A program made the position numbers and the translations under genes. A stretch of DNA of 64,000 bases, taken from assembly GCF_001723175.1 (NCBI RefSeq), contig NC_064651.1:2356001-2420000 (forward strand). Direction: 5' to 3'. Below the pieces are notes generated by a model that saw only the letters and a list, made by a program, of their open reading frames with translations, had not been told where the DNA came from and did no database searches. Positions 46,948 through 58,006 of the stretch are shown piece after piece. Each line of letters starts with the position of its first letter. Position 1 is the first letter of the stretch. The stretch is from Penicillium oxalicum. Taxonomy: Eukaryota; Ascomycota; Eurotiomycetes; Eurotiales; Aspergillaceae.

Positions 46948-49503
46948 CTAGGAAGCTTCCGACTCTTTTGGTTGTGTTAGGTCTGTGCCAGCTGAGATGA
47001 GGGTAGGGGCAATTCGTCGCTTCTTTGGTTGCTGTGTTGCGTCCGGCGCATCAGGGGCTTTGCCGTCTCCCTTTTCCGGCTCCGTCGTTGCCGGGGTATC
47101 GCGCTTTCCTAGGACAGTCCCGGAGAACGAGCTCGTGGTGCTTGGCAGGGGTGTCTGGGGTGGCGTTGTGAGGGGGAGGGTGGATGGCGGCGCTGAATTG
47201 GTTGCAGTGACTGATGGAACGGCGCCGAGAGTGGGGGTAGGATTGTTGACGACTGCCGCTAACTGCGGCGCAGGTGTTTGCGTTGCTATCGAGCCCGCCG
47301 AGTTGGATCGTGCAGGACTGGCCGGAGGCACTTGACCATTGTTCGCCGTGGCCCCTGCGTTGCTCAATTGCCCGTGGCTCAATTTCAATGGCGATGACGC
47401 ACCGGGTACTGGAGTCGCAAGAGGTGTGTTGCTTGCTGATGGTGTATTTGCATGAGCCGCGTTGGTGCCAGACGCTGTTGGGCCCGTGTAGACCTGGCCG
47501 AGCTCACCAGGGGCAAAGGACAGACTAGAGCAGAACCCATCCGAGGAGCTCATGATCAAAGTCAATCCGTCATTGGACCTACACCGCGTTAATTCTCCGA
47601 TGCTGGATGATATCATTCACTTCGATAACTTACCAGCTTAAGTCTGTGAATGTCGCAAAGTGCAGATTACTCACAACACACAATGGAGTCTGCTGTTGTG
47701 TGTCATAGACAAGAACGGCATCTTGAGTGGCAATGGCGTAAACAATCCGATATGGAAGAGCAAAGACAGGCGCAACTCCTGTATCGGTGCCATGTGTTTC
47801 TGCAATTTTTGGCGAAGGTTGAGTTTTGGACGCGTCATTAGTGCCAGGTGTGGAAGATGGCGGCTCCATGGACGGCTTGCTTGAAGAGGTATTGGGTGCG
47901 ACAACGGAGTCTGGCAAAGGAGGGAACATGGCCTCTCCGCCGGCCGATGTGTCAACCGTCATGTTCTTCACCGGCTGTGTGCCCTGCTTCAGTGTATAGT
48001 AGATGGGCGAGCACTTGACAGCCACAGATGGCTTCTTATGACCTGGCAGATGAGAAATAGGAGGCTTATTGAAGCCGGCCCGAGTATAAACGTAGACGGT
48101 ATTGATCACTTCGTCAGTTGTCTTCGCAGGGTCCGCGGCCGAGACGTGGGAAGTTTTGTACTGGCCTGCCGGTGTGAACAAGAGGCTTCCGTCAGGTGTG
48201 AATGTCAGTCGGCGGAAGAAAGAAGTAAAGGTCTCGTTGGCATAGATGCTGGAATTTTTCACACCGAGACCGCCAAGAAGACTAGGAGATGACACCTCGA
48301 GCGGCTTGACTGCAGGTAGGGGTAGAGATGGTGCTGGGGATGCAGAGCGTCGGATCGACGGAGACGAGCCGAACGATGAACGTCGGCTGTGGGAAACCGG
48401 AGGAGGGTCCATAGGCAGCTGTGAGGCCATGGGAGTGCCCGGAGTAGAAGGGGCCGGGGATGCAATGGCGAGAGAGTTGTTTGCACTTTGCGATGGTCGG
48501 GTACTCAGTTCTGGCGCGGGGCTGCTGGAGGAGATGCGCTTGGCTGGCAAGTCCATCTTCAAGACCTTACCGTGCGGAGTCAAGGTGAATTGGCCATCCT
48601 TGTTCTTCAAACTGTAGATGTGGACGGAGCGGTCGGAGGACTGTGTCGCAACAAATTCGTTCAGGGGATCCCAGGCGACGCCTTGTACATAATGGGAGTG
48701 CTCCGCGATCTGCCGCACCATCTGGCCTACAAATAACCAGAATGTCAGTCTTCTTAGACCCTTCTTCTCATGTACGAGACCGCCGTGGCTCAGTAAGAAC
48801 TCACCATTCTGCGCGTTGTAAATGCGGGCAACGTTGTCCATGCTGCCGGTGATGATGAAGACTCCATCTGGGGACCAGGCCAAATCGTAGATTTCAGCAC
48901 CCGAGGAGCGACACATGTGTTTCACGCGCCAGGTTTCCTTATCATCGAGTCGATCTTCTCCCAGTCCAGGCTGAGCCTGCAGCTCCGAGGGTACCCAGAG
49001 CAAGACATTACCGTCATCACCTGCAGAGGCCAACATCTCGCCTAGGTTTGTTGTTAGACCCCGAGAACGACAGCCGGCGGCGCATACCTTCAAAGACAGC
49101 CCATGGTGGTGGCAAAGAACACATACCCTTCGGACAGAATCGAACCACATTCACTGCTTGTGTGTGTTTCACCAAAGTGCTCAAGTAGGAGACTTTGCGT
49201 TCTTCTCCGGTACATTCCACTCGCCAGAGCTGGAAGGGAAGTTTGTGAGACGCAGATTCGACGATGAATGATGAGAGCAAGGTATGAGGGAGAGGGACGC
49301 AGACAGACGTACTCGAACATTATTATCACTGCCAACCTCTGTTAGCTCTTCGTTCCTGGTGCAGTAAAAGTGCATGAGCAAGTGAGGGAGAGCACCTACT
49401 TTCCAGCCGTTGCTAGTCGGCCCTTGCCATTAGGATCGAAGTGTACCGAGTAGATGGGAGCATTGTCGTTGTGCCACGAGATGAGCAGCGGGGAGGCCTT
49501 CAT
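46948..49503 (-). CDS. Chromatin assembly factor 1 subunit p60 (Cac2/CHAF1B-like), WD40 protein
   Basis: 727 residues from six exons: 49503-49400, 49328-49313 (16 nt), 49229-49127, 49041-48805, 48726-47634 and 47578-46948. Introns are 55-85 nt and the exon sum of 2184 nt is in frame. The start at 49503 gives MKASPLLISWHNDNAPIYSVHF, the usual opening of CAF-1 p60. An in-frame ATG at 49680 also begins MKAS but adds an unlike segment and is rejected. WD40 blades include GRLATAG|NDNNVR|LWRVE, VKHTQAVNVVRFCP, EMLASAGDDGNVLLW, IYDLAWSPDGVFIITGSMDN and VQGVAWDPLNEFVATQSSD. A Ser/Pro insert (about 255-330) separates these from later blades, and the C-terminal 150 residues are Ala/Pro/Thr-rich, ending with a basic KKRR patch. 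CAF-1 deposits H3-H4 on newly replicated DNA. Confidence 0.93.
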
Positions 49504-50366
49504 TCTGCCAGTGCTCACATACAGAGCTGGAATTTGACCGGAAGGGTAAGTGTTCGTGGCTCCTGAAGGGAGAATTGACCGGAGATTCGAACGTTGTCTG
49601 TCTCCCCAAGGCCAGTTGAATGGGTGGAGTTGTAGGCCTGGGGAAGGAATAGAGGAGCCGAGCCACGCAGATGCTTTCAAATTGAACTCAGTTACGCCCA
49701 GGTGAGGGTATTATGTAGAGGAGGAGACAAAGGGCGGGAGGAAGAATCCGAGCAAGGAGGATGTAAGCGTCAGGTCGTAGAGGAGAAGGTTGACAATGAT
49801 GCTTCGAGTAGGTTTGACGCGGGAACGCGACCGGCGATTCCAGCCATTCCAGCCATTGGCGATTAGATACGCCCACTTCCACATGTCACTTGCAGCGAAC
49901 TGGGTAAGAGCTTCCAGTATAATGACATTCTGGGCTCCTTGCCACTCGTTCCTACCATTAGAAGGGATTTGTTTATTCTACAAGGACTTTGTTAGGTGCG
50001 TGGATGCATCGTGTCTCGTAATTTGGACTCGCACGTGGGTTGAGGGGAGAACGATAACGGGGGTGGATCGTCGCGATTCATCATGACAAGCACTCCCCAA
50101 GAGCGATGGTGCAACCTATAGGGTCGGCAGTCTACAGTCTACACAGTCACTCCAGAGGTGGGCCCAATTACTATCTGACACAAGACTCTCTTTGAGATTG
50201 AGGTAGTCAGGCCCACCTGGATCTTGGTGAGGCCATATACGAAGGAGGCTCAGATACCGCCATTCCTTCCCAAGCTAGATACGAAGATCAACAATAGTTA
50301 CAAATGCAATTGATAACGGCTAAAAATACAGGACGGACATCATTGGGAGAATATATCTTTTCGGGT
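49504..50366. other. Intergenic, no supported gene
   Basis: Promoter and leader of the CAF-1 p60 gene plus the 3' UTR of the twin-CX9C gene. No coding signal is visible. Confidence 0.55.
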
Positions 50367-51372
50367 TTACCGGAACAGGCTGCCGATTGTCTGTCCAAAC
50401 CAACTGGAGGCCTTGTCTTCTCTCTTGTCTCGAGAATCTGCGCGGCTTTTTATAAAGGCACTGGCTTCTTCAGCAAAGAGTCTCTTGTGCTCCAGCTGCG
50501 CATTATGGGAGCGGATCTCCAGCTCACGCTCGTGAGGAGTCAGCTTGATGAGGGGCTTGGATGGCTTGAAGTTGGGTGGCACCTCCTCGCCGCCAGGAAT
50601 CTCAATCACGGCTCCAGCGAACTCTTCAACGTGCGGAGGTTTGTCAGGATTGAACAAGGATTGTAAGGGTGGAGGGAAACTTCCATTCGCACGCGCTTGC
50701 TCCACTCGAGTTTCATAATCGAGCATTTGATGGTATAACCTGTCGGCATGGACTTGGATTTTTTCCTCCTTCTCGGGATTGTCTTGGAGGGATGCGGCGT
50801 AGCCTAGAGCCATGAGGAATTTCTGTGTGGTTGTTAGCTCTTGATCTGCAGGCATCGAGGGCTTGAATCGACGAGCGTACGCTTTGTAACTCGAAGCATC
50901 TTGAGAAATTGCGTCTCTCAGCGGAACACGCCGTGACTCGGGACTTCATCTGTTCCTTCCAGCTGCCTGTCTTGGCGCACAACAGCAAAGCTTCGTTCTC
51001 GACCACGCAGTTTTCCATTGCCGCTGACTTCACTGAGTTTGCGCGCTCCCGGTATCGTTGGACGACTCCTTCCCCCGTGGTGAAACTGGTTTGGGTATCG
51101 ATGCCGGTGGGTGGCTTGTAGGTCTTCCAAAGGTGGGCATATCGGCCGTCTTGGAACAGAGACGCGGCCGGAACTTTGGGCTCCGAGTGCGCTGCATCAT
51201 CTGAGAAGCCAGAGAACTGCGTGGACGAAGGAGAGGGTGCAGTGGCGTGTGACGTGCTCACATCAGGCGCGGGCACATATTTGTCGGGCGTCTCCTGTTC
51301 GAGAAACTCACGAAGGTCCGAATCGAGCTGCTGGACAGGGTCCTTCTGACTACCTTTCTCGTACCAACCCAT
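50367..51372 (-). CDS. Uncharacterised twin-CX9C protein
   Basis: 315 residues from exons 51372-50881 and 50822-50367 with a 58-nt phase-0 intron. The start is ATG 51372 (MGWYEKGSQKDPVQQLD); the open frame extends upstream to 51483 without better context. The first 110 residues are acidic and Ser/Pro-rich. Residues 119-164 carry two Cys pairs, C122-C132 and C149-C159, each separated by exactly nine residues (CVVENEALLLC and CSAERRNFSRC) with a 16-residue spacer. This is the twin-CX9C helical hairpin oxidised by the Mia40 pathway in the mitochondrial intermembrane space. The C-terminal half is helical and charged, with EIPGGEEVPPNFKPS near its middle. I do not recognise the family. Length and the long flanking regions are unusual for the small CHCH assembly factors. 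The gene shares a 196-bp divergent promoter with the CENP-U-like gene. Confidence 0.75.
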
Positions 51373-51568
51373 TGAAGTCGAAGACGAGATGAATTGAGGC
51401 ACTGAGGATTGATGTGACGGCGGGCTGGCAAAACGGTGCGGAGAAGTTTGGACAAAAATGGATCGGCCAGCGTCGACGCCCACTTATCGGTTGGTTCGAC
51501 CGCCGCGGCTTATCTTCGCATCTCCAACCTCCACACGACGCGTCCATTACGACGCCGTTCCTCCCACA
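51373..51568. promoter_or_regulatory. Compact divergent promoter, twin-CX9C gene / CENP-U-like gene
   Basis: Only 196 bp separates two outward-facing start codons, so both genes must draw on overlapping promoter sequence. No TATA box is evident. Confidence 0.6.
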
Positions 51569-54066
51569 ATGGCTTCCAGTATGTGCATACGAGGTGAAAA
51601 ACTAACGGGCAAATGATTCTGACAACTGGTTCATAGCGCGAGAGGAGCGGCTGCAAATGCGCCAGCGCGGCGCTGGGTACGCGCCTCTACCCCGCGAAAT
51701 CATAACAGGAGAAAGGCCAGACTGACGCGCAAAACAGAACGCACAAGACGAAAGCAATTGATTTTGGATTCTCCTTTGGCGGAGAAGCCGGAGGGTCCTC
51801 GATTCTAGGACCACAGGCTCAATTACCGGTACCAGTGCGTTCAGCGCAAATTGAGAATGCGCCGACCGTCGCAACATCCCCGAGCTTGCAGCCGAATGCC
51901 TCAGTTCAGCGCACCCCTGGAAGCGCACGAAACGATCTGCCCGGCCGTCCCTCGCCGTATGATATACCTGTTGAAGATGATTCGGATAGAATGCGCAGCA
52001 ATAAAAGGAGAAAAATTGGTTTGTTATGTGAACTAAGTACCAAGCAAGATCAGATCGCTAATTCCACGGCATCAGGGCCATCAACACGAAAATCGACCAC
52101 TCCGCTGCGCGCACCAGCTTCCGACATTGTGAACGCAAATTCAGAAAAAGATCAACTTGGATTGATCACCAAACGTTCTAGCGACATTCCAAATGCTTCC
52201 GGTGAAAGCCCGCTGGCTAGTCGGCCTGGCAGGCGTGCCCAATCGCAGGCGAGCGACGAACGATCACAATTGGGAGAGAGGCAGGATGATCTTGGAATAA
52301 GAGAGGTCGACAAATCGCCTGCAGGCCCTTCCAAAAATAAGCCTACAAGCCCAGACAATACAAACCTAGGCCCATTGGAGGTGTCGTTACGAGAAAAGCA
52401 GCCTGTCGCCGACCTAGTCGATTCGTCCCGGTCGCTACCGCAGAGGCGCCGCCAAAGCCAGTCACCTCTGGAAGCGACAGGCCCGGCAAGGAAGAAGCCA
52501 ACCCGGGCTGCCAGCCAAAAAACGAGAAAATCCATTTCCCCAACCGCTGCGACATCCCCCGAGAGAACGGATCCCGGGCGCATTGACACCACCACCGATG
52601 GCCAGGTACACCAGCTATCACGACAGAGTAGTCCAACCCGGGTGGATTCCTCGCGAGCCGCTCAGCATGAGCACTCTCCCAGTGCAAGGAACGAGGACCC
52701 GCAGCCCCCACGTGACCTGGAGATAGAAACGACGCTTGAGCACGATAGTGTCCCTCCAAAGGGCAAATCGAAAAACCGACGTATCAACAGGAGAAGTTCT
52801 CCTGCTCAAGTGATAGCGAACTCCAACGGGGAAGAGGGGGTGCGAAATGCCGAAGTCGCACAGCCTCAAACCAAGGAACATGTTGAGCCCGGAGTTCGCG
52901 CGCAGAAAAAGCGCACTCAACGGAAGATGTCACCCAGCGCGAGAAAAAACAAATCACAAGCAGAAACGGGGCGTTCAAAGAGTTTTGCTGAAACTGAGCC
53001 GCCCGAGGTATCAACAGCGGGCGCTCGAACTCGGCGAGGTAACAAGAAGAAAGACACACGTCTATCATCCGAAGCTCCACCCGGGAACACTGCAACCCAA
53101 GTTCCTCAAGCGTCTGAAACGGACGATAACAGAAGAGCCGAAATGGAAGCAGGTTCTTCTCAAGCTCAGCCCGCGCCGCCGAAGAAAAGAAAGGGCAAGC
53201 GTACCACCGACGCGCCTACAACAGATAAGGGGGAGCAGGTCGAGTCAGAGGTCTCGGACAAGCCGAAACGAAAAGCGAGGGCACCGAGGGGTGACACCGT
53301 GCCAGTCACAGTCCACCGTCTGGTTAATGCGGCCGCTTTGGGTGCACCTGAGACGACCGCCGAGGGATCTGCCGATGATGCCTCGTCTCGCGCTCATGTC
53401 AAACTGCCCGCTCGAGGGGGTGTCAATGCCGCCGATGTTCTAGGCCAGATTTGCCGAGAGACCCTTGAAAAGACTCTGGAGAAGCTCGGAGCCGGCATTG
53501 AAAACGAGGACAATGCCCAGAAACGAGCTGAGTGGTCACGCAAGCGGAAAGCCGTTGAGGAGTTTGGTACGGAGTTAGACAATCGCTTGATGGACATCAG
53601 CGAGGTTTTGGACAGCAATTTCGCATTGGCCACGCAATTACGGAAAGCCAAACGTGACATGATGGACCTTCGCAATCATTTGTACCAAGTGCGCAAAGAA
53701 CGGGAGATTGTCGCAATACAGATGGATGCCGTGCGAGCGAAGCACATGGAGGAGGAAAACGCACAGTCGGTGAGTTCTGCATGAACATTCGTAGCACCCC
53801 GCAGAGCCTTCAGTGCTAACCCTTCACCTCAGGCTCGCAACACCATCAACAATTCGCTTCACAGCCTCGATATGGCCCTGGACCGGTCGCAGACTCGCGC
53901 TGAATCCGGTGATGGAACGTCATCGTCTGATCTTGAATTTATGCTTCGTACCGTGGCCGACAACGTAAGCTGTCGAGCACCAGGCGCGCAGGGAGGCCTG
54001 TTGAACCAGATTCGAGCCTTCAACCACCAATTGGAGGCCACAGCACGACGCCTGGAGCGATCATGA
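51569..54066 (+). CDS. CENP-U/Ame1/Mis17-like inner kinetochore protein
   Basis: 771 residues from exons 51569-51578 (10 nt), 51637-51676 (40 nt), 51738-53769 and 53833-54066. The first introns (58 and 61 nt) have a GTATGT donor with branch ACTAACG, and a GTACGC donor with branch CTGAC. They join to give MASTREERLQMRQRGAG, then IDFGFSFGGE. The basic, RG-containing N-terminus recalls the Mis12/MIND-binding start of yeast Ame1. The middle 400 residues are disordered, basic and rich in SP sites. The C-terminal fifth is conserved-looking: VPVTVHRLVNAAAL, ADVLGQICRETLEKTLEKL, then a long coiled coil to ARNTINNSLHSLDMALDRSQ and APGAQGGLLNQIRAFNHQLE. This matches my recollection of fungal CENP-U/Mis17 proteins, often annotated only as AT-hook proteins. 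The role would be linking CENP-A nucleosomes to the outer kinetochore. The gene model is firm; the family assignment is moderate. Confidence 0.68.
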
Positions 54067-55628
54067 TTGTGAACTCTATATCCTTTGACAAGTAGACATT
54101 GAGTGCTTGTCGATGCCACTTGGGACCTTGTACTACGGTATCTCCACGTGTTTTGCATCCTCTTGAGCGGTATTGCCTCCGCGGGACGATTTTGTCATAT
54201 TGGCAAGGTGTGCAATGAAATTAGCGCGGCGTTGTGGTGTTTTGTGGTTGATATAATGCCTAGATTTTCACACCAGGCAAGAACTTTGCATTAATTGTAA
54301 TGTTTCCCGAATCGAACGAATGGTTTGACTCGGCCATGCAATTGTGCGCCCTCCAGCCACAATCACCCAAATTTCTACGATGGACCGCCCGTGCCGGCAT
54401 CGACCGTCTTGAATAGCCAAGTGAAAGCTACCTAATTCTTACTCTCCACGACCTGTAAAGGTGGACCTTGGAAGTCCTGTCCATCTTCAAGCGGTCGACT
54501 TCATCCGGGTCAAGTCCATCTGGTGGAAGCTACGACGATTTGGGGTCCGCATGGGCATGAATTCTGCATCGGGTCATTCAACGGAATCCAGTATGATTCT
54601 GAAGGGGTTTTTTTCGCTGGCCAACACACTGAACATATCCGCTGGTTCCGTGGTTGGGTCAATGAATACTTTCCTGGTGACTAGACCAATACAGGTACTG
54701 TAAACCAATTTGCACCACTGCGGAGAGCCAAAAGAATTTTACTATCTGTCCATGGGTCCACTCCGAGCGACGAGTTGTCTCCGTCTTAGTACGAGGCACG
54801 AAACCTCCATTCAACCTGAACATCTCCCATCTGCAAGGCATCGGCCATCTTCCAAAGTCCTCGAGATTGGTCCCGATAGATTTAGTGTATGCGTCGTATT
54901 GATGTGTTTCTCCTACCATGGAGTGGCCATCACACCCAGCTCGTGACGGGCCGTGTCCCCATACTTGTCCGCGCTCAACTCTTACTCCCAGGTCATGCCG
55001 AGCTTCGACAGGTCTGCAGACATGGACGAGGAAATCCACGCTCTCCAAGATAACACACCTGTCGCTCGACACGTTGATGACTAATTTGGCGAAAGATCAT
55101 CATGCCGTGGCTCCGTCAGCGATTAGTGTCAAGTTCGCTTCTCCAGTCATCCCGGCGATCGGAAGGCATGGAAGACTACTGAGTCAGTGCCACCTTCTTC
55201 TGATGGCAAGGCGGCAATAAAAGTGCCGACTCGGAGACTTTTCTCGCGTCTTGCTCAGTCATAAATCCGCTCTCCGTCGGGCCCCGTTCTTGCGTGATTC
55301 AAGATGTTCCTTCGCATCCACGGCGTGGGATAGACCCTGATCGATCTCCATTAGAAATCAAAACCTGACGTAAGTGCCGGGCGCCAGCCGAGGACTTTCT
55401 AATTCTAGCCATTTTTTCCACTTTGGTCCAAGTATATGATGATCGCGAGAACCCGGCTTCGTAGCCAGACCATTTATTCAAGAAACCCGTAATTCCCAGT
55501 GCTCTATCTTGTGCATCAGCGTTCCTTGCCTTGCAATCGTATTTCCATTCGACCAGAAGAGAGAAGAAAAGCCGCCAAACCTTCCATCATCACATACACA
55601 GACATCGCACGACCAACGATACAACAAA
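54067..55628. other. Intergenic, possible decayed coding fragment
   Basis: No intact gene is seen. On the plus strand at about 54953-55084 one frame reads plausibly (contains YLSALNSYSQVMPSFDRSAD and ends at a TAA), preceded in the same frame by a TGA, so a decayed fragment is possible. The final 100 bp are the A-rich leader of the Old Yellow Enzyme gene. Confidence 0.4.
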
Positions 55629-56735
55629 ATGACCAAGCTTTTCACCCCCCTGCGCGTTGGGCGCATGGATCTCGCCCACCGCATCACCATGGCGCCAATG
55701 ACTCGTTTCCGTGTGGACGATGACCACGTCCCCTTGCCTCTTGTCAAGGAACACTACGCTCAGCGTGCCTCCTTGCCCGGCACGCTGATCATCACCGAGG
55801 CCACGCTCATCTCCCCGCGCGCCGGTCTTTACCCCAACGTTCCTGGTATCTGGAACGACGCCCAAATCGCCGCCTGGAAAGAAGTCACCGAGGCGGTGCA
55901 CGCCAAGGGCTCCTACATCTACCTCCAACTCTGGGCTCTCGGCCGTGTCGCCAGCGCCGATCTTCTCAAGGCCGCCGGTTACGACCTCGTCTCCGCCAGC
56001 GACATTCCTGTTTCCAGCGATGCGCCCACTCCCCGCCCGCTCAACGAAGATGAGATCCAGGCGTTCATCCAGGATTACGCCCAGGCGGCGCGCAACGCTG
56101 TCGCAGCCGGCTTCGATGGTGTCGAGATCCACGGTGCCAACGGCTACTTGATCGATCAGTTCATCCAGGACGTCTCCAACAAGCGAACAGACCGCTGGGG
56201 TGGCAGCGTGGAGAACCGTGCCCGGTTCGCGATCGAAGTCACCCGTGCCGTGGCCGACGCCATTGGAGCCGACCGCACCGGAATTCGTTTCAGTCCTTGG
56301 AGTACATTCCAGTCCATGAAGATGGCAGACCCGCGCCCGCAGTTCTCGTATCTGGCGCGCGAGCTTGCCCCGCTCAAGTTGGCTTACACGCATCTGGTCG
56401 AGGCTCGCATTGCTGGCAATGCGGACTGCGAGAGTGAAGAAGAGTTGACTTTCTTCCTGGACGCGTACCGTGGCGCCGGCCCCGTCGTCATCGCGGGTGG
56501 ATACCAGCCCGAGACTGCGAAGGAGGCCGTCGATGAAAAGTACAAAGACCACGACGTGGTGATTGGCTTTGGTCGTCCTTACACCTCGAACCCTGATCTG
56601 CCCTTCCGCGTGAAGAACAACATCCCTCTTGTGCCTCACAATCGCGACACTTTATACAACGCCAAGGATAGCAAGGGTTACAATGATTGGGAATTCAGTG
56701 CGGAGTTCAAGAAGGCCATGGAGGCCCAGGCTTAA
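55629..56735 (+). CDS. Old Yellow Enzyme family NADH:flavin oxidoreductase
   Basis: Single exon, 368 residues. FMN-dependent ene-reductase family that uses NAD(P)H to reduce activated C=C bonds. The start is ATG 55629 in the context CAAAATG, giving MTKLFTPLRVGRMDLAHRI; the open frame runs 120 nt upstream without matching the family. Seen motifs are ITMAPMTRFR, LIITEATLISPRAG, YLQLWALGRVA, the substrate-binding and proton-donor box VEIHGANGYLIDQF (His, Asn and Tyr all present), RTDRWGGSVENRARF and VIGFGRPYTSNPDLPFR. The length is normal. The catalytic set is complete, so it should be active. The substrate is unknown; fungal members serve secondary metabolism or detoxification, but no biosynthetic partner gene is adjacent. 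Confidence 0.95.
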   Translation: MTKLFTPLRVGRMDLAHRITMAPMTRFRVDDDHVPLPLVKEHYAQRASLPGTLIITEATLISPRAGLYPNVPGIWNDAQIAAWKEVTEAVHAKGSYIYLQLWALGRVASADLLKAAGYDLVSASDIPVSSDAPTPRPLNEDEIQAFIQDYAQAARNAVAAGFDGVEIHGANGYLIDQFIQDVSNKRTDRWGGSVENRARFAIEVTRAVADAIGADRTGIRFSPWSTFQSMKMADPRPQFSYLARELAPLKLAYTHLVEARIAGNADCESEEELTFFLDAYRGAGPVVIAGGYQPETAKEAVDEKYKDHDVVIGFGRPYTSNPDLPFRVKNNIPLVPHNRDTLYNAKDSKGYNDWEFSAEFKKAMEAQA

Positions 56736-58006
56736 GGCTGCGCTGGACTGAGAGCGAAAAGGGCGGATGGGTCTTTCTCTCGAGTGATTTACGAAATTAT
56801 GCACATAAACCAGACCACTGTACATAGTCATACACATAGAAATGGATAGTCATATACACCCGGACCAGTACCTGATCATGAACGCTGAACCATTCATTGT
56901 GTTTCGTGAAGCCTTGGCAAATATCATTTCCTGTGAATGAGCCCGTGAGAGAGCTTTTCTCACTGTTACTGGAGTGCCCGATCAGCTCGATTGCGTTGAC
57001 TTGGACCTAGATTGAATTTCGTCATGAGACGTAGCAGGTAGTGGTCGCATTTTGCACATGCATCCTTGAGAACGAGGACATCCTGATCATTTAGATTCGA
57101 AGAGTCGACGATTCAGTTGAACAAAAACAAAAACAAAACAAAAAAACAGAATTCAAATTAACCTCAAGATGGCTCTCAATTCTGGTACTTTCCCTATCAG
57201 TACCCCAATACCCCAACTGCTCTTTTGATTTTACCACCACTTATCGCTGCCATGTTCTTCGTGGCACGGCTAGGCAAGAGGACTCGAAGTTGCATTTAGC
57301 CAAAATTGATAACCCCAAGATGAACAATGAAGTTTGAGCGCTCCCACTTCCTCTCCAATATTGCTATCTTCTTCCCCATTCAATCATTCCACACGGGGCC
57401 TTATCTCATCGTCATCAACATGCGGGGTCAGACTCCAATTCTGATAAGATCCTGCATCTTCGAGTCAAGTCACGACCTTCTCCATTAGGACTAAAGAGGC
57501 AGTTGATGAGCCGGATGAGTCCCTCTCGGAATGCAATTGATCGCCTATCTCTTCTTTTGTGTCTCCCGAGTCGGTGGGAAAACCTAGTGGTCAGCGATAA
57601 AGTGTTCATGGACAGATCAATTGGAGTACTCCGGTGTTCTTCGCGCGTCGTACATGGTTTACATTATCATTCGCTAAAGCTGGATGATTTGTTTGCATCT
57701 GTATCAAGGAATTGTTTGTTTAGCCTTGGCAGCTTGTCTTATCAGATACATGCCTGAAAAGAGCCTATGAGATTTGGATCTCGATGTAGATGCGAGAAGC
57801 TCGAGTTCCTGTTATCTCTACGTATGGTGCGGCATGCGGAGACCATGTTGCCGAGTTCTGATGCGATCACGGCGCGATATCTGTTTGAAGAAAGTATTAA
57901 ATGAGGAGATTTTTTCAGAGTAGGCGTCTCTAAAGTGAAGCTATAGCAGTACCGTGATCGCACACATACGCGTGGAGGCATCACACCAGCATCCTATTAA
58001 CTCAAT
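56736..58006. other. Intergenic, no supported gene
   Basis: Tandem spacing between two plus-strand genes. AT-rich in the middle (A-rich run about 57120-57150). It should contain the OYE 3' UTR and the transporter promoter. Confidence 0.6.

Noticed and set aside
55590..56639. 349-codon open frame on the minus strand
   Set aside because: It is the antisense shadow of the Old Yellow Enzyme gene, whose GC-rich third positions keep the opposite frame open.
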